Below, piece by piece: positions 42,059-47,014 of a DNA stretch of 47,014 nucleotides. This stretch comes from an uncultured bacterium (lineage in GTDB: Bacteria; Bacillota; Clostridia; Oscillospirales; Acutalibacteraceae), in assembly GCA_905215055.1 (NCBI GenBank), contig CAJMOH010000020.1, forward strand, positions 1 through 47,014, written 5' to 3'. Every line of letters starts with the position of its first letter. Position 1 is the first letter of the stretch. A program made the translations under genes and the position numbers. The notes beneath the pieces are model-generated. The model saw nothing but the letters and a program-made list of their open reading frames with translations. It made no database searches and was not told the origin of the DNA.

Positions 42059-42069
42059 GGAGGCGTGCT

Positions 42070-43614
42070 GTGAAGGAAATTTTGCGCACCCGGCGGCTGT
42101 TGCTGCGAGAGATGACAGAGGGGGATATCCCCGACCTGGAGGAAATACTGCTGGACCCGGAGGTGACCTACGCCTATCCCCACACCTTCACCAAGGAGGA
42201 TGTGGAAAACTGGCTGGCCCGCCAGCAGCAGCGCTACCGGCAGGACGGCTTTGGCCTGTGGGCGGTGGTGCTGCGCTCCACGGGGGAGATGGTGGGCCAG
42301 GCGGGCCTTACCTGGCAGGACTGCGAGGGCCGGCCGGTGCTGGAGGTGGGCTACCTGCTGAAAAAGCGCTTCTGGCGCCAAGGCTACGCCAGCGAGGCCG
42401 CCAGGGCCTGCCGGGACTACGCCTTCCAGACGCTGGGGGCGGAGAAGGTCAGCTCCATCATCAAGACGGACAATCTGGCCTCCATCCGAGTGGCCCAGCG
42501 CAACGGCATGGTCCGGGAGAAGGAGTTTACCGCCCACTATTACAACGTGCCTGTACCCCACTATCTCTACACAGCTTGGAAGGATGACATGATGAATACT
42601 GCGTATTGTATGGAACAGCTGAAGGCGCTGTGCGCCATCGACAGCCCCTCGGGCTTTACGGACCGGGCGGCGGACTATTTGATAAAGGAGCTTTCCCGCC
42701 TGGGCTGGGCTCCGGAAAGGACCCGCAAGGGCGGGGTCCGGGTGTGCTTGGGCGGCGAGGGCCGGGGCCTGCTGTTGATGGCCCATGTGGACACCTTGGG
42801 GGCCGTGGTGCAGACCATCAAGGCCAACGGCCGGCTAGTGCTCTCCCCGGTGGGGGGCCTGCGGGCGGAAAACTGCGAGGCGGAGAACTGCCGCATTTAC
42901 ACCCGGTTTGACGGGGTGTATACCGGTTGCCTGCAAATCTGCAACGCCTCGGTTCACGTCAACGACGATTACGCCGGCTCCAAGCGGGCCTTTGACAAGA
43001 TGGAGGTGGTCATTGACCAGCCGGTGAGGTCCGAACAGGACACCCGGGCTTTGGGCATCTGCGAGGGGGACTTTGTCTGCTTCGATCCCCGCACCGCCGT
43101 CACCGAGTCCGGCTACATCAAGAGCCGCTTCTTAGACGACAAGCTCAGCGCCGCCATGCTGCTGGCCTATGCCAAGGAGCTGAAGGACCGGGGCGTTTCT
43201 CCTCAGCGGAAGGTGTACCTGCACTTCACCGTGTATGAGGAGGTGGGCCACGGCGCCGCCGCCAGCGTGCCGGAGGACGTGGAGGAACTGATCAGCGTGG
43301 ACATGGGCTGCGTGGGCGAGGGCCTGCGGTGTACCGAGCGGGAGGTTTCCATCTGCGCCAAAGATTCCGGCGGGCCTTACGATTACGCCGTCACCACCGC
43401 TCTGGTGGAGGCCGCGAAGGAGGCTGGGGCCGCCTATGCCGTGGACGTGTATCCCCACTATGGCAGCGACGCCGAGGCCGCTCTGCGGGCGGGCTACGAT
43501 GTGCGCCACGGGCTGATCGGCGCGGGGGTGTACGCCTCCCACGGGTACGAGCGCTCCCATGTGGACGGGGTGGAAAACACCTTGAAACTTTTGTGGCAGT
43601 ACACGGTAAATTGA
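42070..43614 (+). CDS. GNAT acetyltransferase-M42 aminopeptidase fusion
   Basis: One unbroken 514-residue frame. Residues 1-173 are a RimJ/RimL-like GNAT domain (RTRRLLLREMTEGDIPDL; EVGYLLKKRFWRQGYASEA). Residues 174-514 are a complete M42 metallo-aminopeptidase: H239, D241, D357, E390-E391, D411 and H463 match the two-metal site and catalytic Glu. The start is GTG 42070, six bases after GGAGG and just past the T-box terminator; the longer frame from 41779 is the leader RNA. An internal ATG at 42592 has GGAAGG eight bases upstream, so a free peptidase of ~340 residues may also be made. The operon continues into alaS, suggesting peptide recycling tied to alanine supply. Confidence 0.85.
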   Translation: MKEILRTRRLLLREMTEGDIPDLEEILLDPEVTYAYPHTFTKEDVENWLARQQQRYRQDGFGLWAVVLRSTGEMVGQAGLTWQDCEGRPVLEVGYLLKKRFWRQGYASEAARACRDYAFQTLGAEKVSSIIKTDNLASIRVAQRNGMVREKEFTAHYYNVPVPHYLYTAWKDDMMNTAYCMEQLKALCAIDSPSGFTDRAADYLIKELSRLGWAPERTRKGGVRVCLGGEGRGLLLMAHVDTLGAVVQTIKANGRLVLSPVGGLRAENCEAENCRIYTRFDGVYTGCLQICNASVHVNDDYAGSKRAFDKMEVVIDQPVRSEQDTRALGICEGDFVCFDPRTAVTESGYIKSRFLDDKLSAAMLLAYAKELKDRGVSPQRKVYLHFTVYEEVGHGAAASVPEDVEELISVDMGCVGEGLRCTEREVSICAKDSGGPYDYAVTTALVEAAKEAGAAYAVDVYPHYGSDAEAALRAGYDVRHGLIGAGVYASHGYERSHVDGVENTLKLLWQYTVN

Positions 43615-43622
43615 GAGAGCAT

Positions 43623-43667
43623 CCGGGTTTTCCCGGTGTCAATAGAACAACAGCCGGGCTTTCCCGG
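43623..43667 (+). repeat. Twin CCGGG/CCCGG hairpins before alaS
   Basis: Two near-identical mini-hairpins, CCGGG-TTTT-CCCGG (43623-43636) and CCGGG-CTTT-CCCGG (43654-43667), sit 31 bp apart in the 78-bp gap before alaS. Neither has a T tract. They might tune alaS translation or mRNA stability. Confidence 0.5.
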
Positions 43668-43692
43668 AGGATAAAGAGAGGGTAAAAAAGCA

Positions 43693-46323
43693 ATGCAGTG
43701 GACAGGGTTAAACGAACTGAGAGAAAAATTTCTGGAGTATTTCGAGAGTAAGGAGCATCTGCGCCTTCCCAGCTTTTCGCTGATTCCCCAGGGGGACAAC
43801 AGCCTGCTGCTCATCAACTCCGGCATGGCGCCCATGAAGAAGTATTTCACCGGCGAGGTCACTCCTCCCCGGCGGCGGGTGACCACCTGCCAGAAGTGCA
43901 TCCGCACCGGCGACATTGAGAACGTGGGCTACACCGACCGCCACGGCACCTATTTTGAGATGCTGGGCAACTTCTCCTTTGGAGACTATTTCAAGCGGGA
44001 GGCCATCTCCTTTGCCTGGGAGTTTTTCACCCAGGTGCTGGAAATGCCCAAGGACAAGCTGTACATTTCCGTCTATGAAAACGACGACGAGGCCTGGGAC
44101 ATCTGGACCAAGGAGATCGGTGTGGAAGAGAGCCACATGAAGCGCCTGGGCAAAGAGGACAACTTCTGGGAGCATGGCTCCGGCCCCTGCGGCCCCTGCT
44201 CGGAGATCTACTTCGACCGGGGAGAGAAGCATGGCTGCGGCAAGCCCACCTGCGGCGTGGGCTGCGACTGCGACCGCTTTGTGGAGGTCTGGAACCTGGT
44301 GTTCTCCCAGTTTAACAACGACGGCCACGGCAACTACACCGACCTGGTGCAGAAGAACATCGACACCGGCATGGGCCTGGAGCGCCTGGCCTGCGTCATG
44401 CAGGATGTGGACAACCTGTTTTTGGTGGACACCGTGCAGAACATCATGAAGAAAATCACGGAGATTGCCGGGGTACACTACGGCGACGACCCCAAGACCG
44501 ACGTGTCCCTGCGGGTGATTACCGACCACATCCGCTCCACCGTGTTTATGATTGGAGACGGCGTGCTGCCCTCCAACGAGGGCCGGGGCTATGTGCTGCG
44601 CCGGCTGCTGCGCCGGGCCTCCCGTCACGGCAAGCTCCTGGGCATTCAGGGAGCCTTTTTGAAGGATGTGGTGGACACCGTCATCCAGGAGAATGAAAAG
44701 GCCTATCCCGAGCTGAAGGAAAAGCGGGAGACCATCAAAAAAATTGTCTCCTTTGAGGAGGAGAGCTTCCAAAAGACCATCGATCAGGGTATGGCCCTGC
44801 TAAACGAGCTGATCGACAAGGCCGACTCCAAGGTGTTCTCCGGCGACAACGCCTTTACCCTGAACGACACCTACGGCTTCCCTCTGGATCTGACCAAGGA
44901 GATTCTCTCCGAGCGGGGGATGCAGGTGGATGAGGAGCGGTTCCGCCAGCTGATGCAGGAGCAGCGGGAGCGGGCCCGCAACGCCCGGAAGGACGCCGGC
45001 GCCGACGCCTGGAAGGGCGAGGGCAGCGCCGCCTCCGGCCTGCCGGAGACGGTGTTCACCGGCTATGCTCAGATGGAGGGCGACGGCAGGGTGATCGCCA
45101 TCATCCAAAACGGCCAGCGGGTGGACTCCGCCAGCCAGGGTGCCGAGGTCAGCGTGGTGCTGGACGCTACTCCCTTCTATGGGGAGGGCGGCGGCCAGGT
45201 GGGCGACACCGGCACGCTGGAGGCCGAGGGCGTCACCGTGGACGTGGTGGACACCACCAAGCACGAGGGCGTGTACCTCCACCGGGCGGTGGTCAGCGAA
45301 GGCACCCTGAATCTGGGAGACGTTCTCACCGCCAGGGTGGATGAAAGCCGCCGGCAGGCCATCATGCGCAACCATACCGCCGCCCATCTGCTCCAGGCCG
45401 CTCTGCGGAAGGTGCTGGGGGACCATGTGGAGCAGGCCGGCCAGCTGGTCAACGAGAACCACGTCCGGTTTGACTTTACCCACTTCTCCGCCCTGAAGCC
45501 CGAGGAGCTGGCCCAGGTGGAGCTGCTGGTAAACCAGGAGATTCTGAAGGCTGTGCCGGTCTCCGTGGAAGAGATGGGCATTGAAGAGGCACGTCAAAGC
45601 GGGGCCATGGCCCTGTTCGGCGAGAAGTACGGCGATGTGGTCCGGGTGGTTTCTGTGGAAGACGGCTTCTCCAAGGAGCTGTGCGGCGGCACCCATATGG
45701 ACAACACCGCCCGGCTGGGACTGTTCAAGGTGGTCAGCGAGTCCTCTGTGGCCTCTGGTGTGCGCCGCATTGAGGGCGTTACCGGCATGGGCGTTCTGGC
45801 CCTGATGGGCACCCAGGCCGCCACCCTGCTGGATTCCGCCCGGGCCATGAAGGTGGCAAACCCCATGGAGCTGCCCTTCCATGCCCGGCAGATGATGGGT
45901 GAGCTGAAGGAGAAGGACAAGGAGATCGAGTCCCTCAACGCCAAGCTGGCCCAAAACCGGCTGGAGGGCGTGTTCCAAAACGCCCAGGAGGTGGAGGGCG
46001 TCAAAGTGGTGTACGCCTTGCTTTCCGGCACGGGCGGCGACGCCCTTCGGGCGCTGTGCGACAAGACCAAGGAGCGGGGCGAGGCCATCGCGGCGGTGTT
46101 CGCCGGGGTTTCCGGCGGCAAGGCCACCCTGGCCGCGGTGTGCAGCAAGGCCGCCCAGGAGAAGGGCCTGAAGGCCGGCGTGCTGGTGAAGGAGGTGGCC
46201 CAGCTTTGCGGCGGCAACGGCGGCGGGCGTCCCGATTTCGCCATGGCCGGCGCCAAGGACCAGTCCAAGCTGGACGACGCTCTGGCCGCGGTGCCGGAGC
46301 TGGTGAAAAAGCAAATCGGCTGA
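43693..46323 (+). CDS. alaS: Alanyl-tRNA synthetase
   Basis: An 876-residue class II synthetase that charges tRNA-Ala. The catalytic core opens with RLPSFSLIPQGDNSLLLINSGMAP-like motifs (residues about 19-45) and contains NLVFSQFNNDG and GMGLERLA. The editing domain has HTAAH (H561, H565) and CGGTH (C664, H668), which hydrolyse Ser- and Gly-tRNA-Ala. The C-Ala domain is the last ~130 residues. Length is standard. ATG 43693 follows AGAGAGGG. It is transcribed from the T-box promoter through the GNAT-M42 gene, so AlaRS is expected to rise when tRNA-Ala is uncharged. Confidence 0.97.
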   Translation: MQWTGLNELREKFLEYFESKEHLRLPSFSLIPQGDNSLLLINSGMAPMKKYFTGEVTPPRRRVTTCQKCIRTGDIENVGYTDRHGTYFEMLGNFSFGDYFKREAISFAWEFFTQVLEMPKDKLYISVYENDDEAWDIWTKEIGVEESHMKRLGKEDNFWEHGSGPCGPCSEIYFDRGEKHGCGKPTCGVGCDCDRFVEVWNLVFSQFNNDGHGNYTDLVQKNIDTGMGLERLACVMQDVDNLFLVDTVQNIMKKITEIAGVHYGDDPKTDVSLRVITDHIRSTVFMIGDGVLPSNEGRGYVLRRLLRRASRHGKLLGIQGAFLKDVVDTVIQENEKAYPELKEKRETIKKIVSFEEESFQKTIDQGMALLNELIDKADSKVFSGDNAFTLNDTYGFPLDLTKEILSERGMQVDEERFRQLMQEQRERARNARKDAGADAWKGEGSAASGLPETVFTGYAQMEGDGRVIAIIQNGQRVDSASQGAEVSVVLDATPFYGEGGGQVGDTGTLEAEGVTVDVVDTTKHEGVYLHRAVVSEGTLNLGDVLTARVDESRRQAIMRNHTAAHLLQAALRKVLGDHVEQAGQLVNENHVRFDFTHFSALKPEELAQVELLVNQEILKAVPVSVEEMGIEEARQSGAMALFGEKYGDVVRVVSVEDGFSKELCGGTHMDNTARLGLFKVVSESSVASGVRRIEGVTGMGVLALMGTQAATLLDSARAMKVANPMELPFHARQMMGELKEKDKEIESLNAKLAQNRLEGVFQNAQEVEGVKVVYALLSGTGGDALRALCDKTKERGEAIAAVFAGVSGGKATLAAVCSKAAQEKGLKAGVLVKEVAQLCGGNGGGRPDFAMAGAKDQSKLDDALAAVPELVKKQIG

Positions 46324-46369
46324 TCGTTTCAGCCGCGACAGTGCAACAGAAGGAAAGGAGCTGTGTTTC

Positions 46370-46720
46370 ATGACAGATTGTATTTTCTGCAAAATCGCCC
46401 AGGGACAGATTCCCTCGAAAATCGCCTATGAGGACGAGAGTGTAATGGCCTTTTACGACCAGGACCCCCAGGCGCCGGTCCATGTGCTGGTGATTCCCAA
46501 GGAGCACATTGCCTCCGCCATGGAGATCACCCCGGAGAACAGCCAGGCTGTGGCCAAGATTTTCGAGGCCATTCCCAAAATCGCCGCCGACCTGGGTCTG
46601 GAAAACGGGTTCCGGGTGGTGAACAACTGCGGCAAGGACGGCATGCAGACCGTGCAGCACCTACATTTCCATCTGCTGGGCAAAAAGAAGATGGGCTGGC
46701 CGCCCTATCCGGCCGAGTAA
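46370..46720 (+). CDS. HIT family (histidine triad) nucleotide-binding protein
   Basis: A 116-residue HINT-type hydrolase or transferase acting on nucleoside phosphoramidates and aminoacyl-AMP. The triad QHLHFHLLG places H97, H99 and H101; C4 and C7 with H46 may form the zinc site seen in some members. ATG 46370 follows AAAGGAGCTG. It lies 46 bp behind alaS. HINT enzymes can hydrolyse aminoacyl-adenylates released by synthetases, so the link with alaS makes sense, but this is inference. Confidence 0.93.
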   Translation: MTDCIFCKIAQGQIPSKIAYEDESVMAFYDQDPQAPVHVLVIPKEHIASAMEITPENSQAVAKIFEAIPKIAADLGLENGFRVVNNCGKDGMQTVQHLHFHLLGKKKMGWPPYPAE

Positions 46721-46737
46721 CCCCGGCGGGACAAGCC

Positions 46738-46758
46738 GCTCCAGCGTGACGCTGGAGC
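46738..46758. other. Perfect hairpin after the HIT gene
   Basis: GCTCCAGCGT (46738-46747), one base, ACGCTGGAGC (46749-46758): a 10-bp perfect stem 18 bases after the HIT stop. It lacks a T tract and overlaps the first unit of the tandem repeat. Confidence 0.6.
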
Positions 46759-47014
46759 AAGGGAAAACGCGGGTTGCGGGGGAGCCCGGCCACACCGGGG
46801 TGCGCCGCCCTAAAGCGGCGTGCGCGGCGAGAAGCTCGTTGCCAGGCTTTCTTTCAAGAGAAAAAGGCTGGAGCAAGGAAAAAACGCGGGCCGCGGGGGA
46901 GTCCGGCCACACCGGGGTGCGCCGCCCTAAAGCGGTGTGCGCGACGAGAAGTTCTTTGGCAGGCTTTCTTTCAAGAAGAAAATCTGGAGCAAGGAAAAAA
47001 CGCGGGCCGCGGGG
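46752..47014. repeat. 116-bp tandem direct repeat, cut by the window end
   Basis: Units begin with CTGGAGCAAGG at 46752, 46868 and 46984. The first two are each 116 bp and differ at roughly 14 positions; the third is cut off after 31 bp. Each unit holds small palindromes (CCGGCCACACCGG; GCCGCCCTAAAGCGGC in unit 1, weaker in unit 2) and ends in GGCTTTCTTTCAAG followed by an A-rich run. No convincing reading frame lies within it. The total copy number lies outside the window. Confidence 0.85.

Noticed and set aside
41779..42069. N-terminal extension of the GNAT-M42 frame
   Set aside because: This stretch is the promoter and T-box leader; the extension would start inside the -35 box. GTG 42070 with GGAGG is the real start.
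46752..47014. CRISPR array
   Set aside because: The unit is 116 bp, repeats are contiguous with no unique spacers, and no cas gene is seen.

Overview
The window is a stretch of chromosome from a GC-rich, low-redundancy genome of the class Clostridia. The most likely family is Oscillospiraceae (Flavonifractor/Lawsonibacter-like); this is inferred from gene content and not proven. The signs are: strong Shine-Dalgarno sites with many GTG and TTG starts; a T-box leader; a PadR-DUF1700-DUF4097 operon; EFR1-type ferredoxin, DUF5711, GH125 and GH127 genes; a divergent second-type topoisomerase pair; and vegetative promoters that almost always have a 17-bp spacer. No phage, transposase or CRISPR array was seen.

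Layout. 1-92: 3' part of tRNA-Gly(GCC) and its terminator. 158-5832: a GNAT gene, then a carbohydrate island with a plus-strand GH127 gene facing a minus-strand operon (GH125 alpha-mannosidase, sugar O-acetyltransferase, PHP hydrolase). 5853-7727: minus-strand nifS-nifU iron-sulfur operon. 7844-18362: one long plus-strand housekeeping run that begins with a strong promoter and a ~430-nt structured leader, then RNase J, gdpP, rplI, dnaB, tilS, hpt and ftsH, ending at a 15-bp terminator hairpin. 18406-22650: divergent topoisomerase B and A subunits. 22647-25695: ruvC, a 730-bp intergenic region full of inverted repeats with a phased operator-like array, then ruvA-ruvB. 25745-31380: rRNA-type methyltransferase, ecfA1-ecfA2-ecfT, truA, and a DUF5711 membrane protein. 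31399-32835: minus-strand GNAT and EFR1 flavodoxin/ferredoxin genes. 32877-36858: cvpA, a CDP-alcohol phosphatidyltransferase and a ClpE-like unfoldase. 36892-38955: padR-DUF1700-DUF4097 envelope-stress-type operon with an operator on its -10 box. 38974-40006: minus-strand split TauE/SafE-type permease and DUF378. 40160-46720: class B penicillin-binding protein, an Ala-type T-box leader, a GNAT-M42 peptidase fusion, alaS and a HIT protein. 46738-47014: a 116-bp tandem repeat running off the end.

How the genes work together. Most of the window is core information processing: RNA turnover (RNase J), c-di-AMP breakdown (GdpP), translation (L9, TilS, TruA, AlaRS), replication and recombination (DnaB, topoisomerases, RuvABC), protein quality control (FtsH, ClpE) and cofactor supply (NifS/NifU, ECF transporter). 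The least ordinary parts are: the T-box controlled GNAT-M42-alaS operon, whose T-box bulge predicts tRNA-Ala, not tRNA-Gly; the phased palindromes before ruvAB; the long leader of the RNase J operon; the 116-bp tandem repeats; and three promoters whose -35 box contains the stop codon of the preceding gene.
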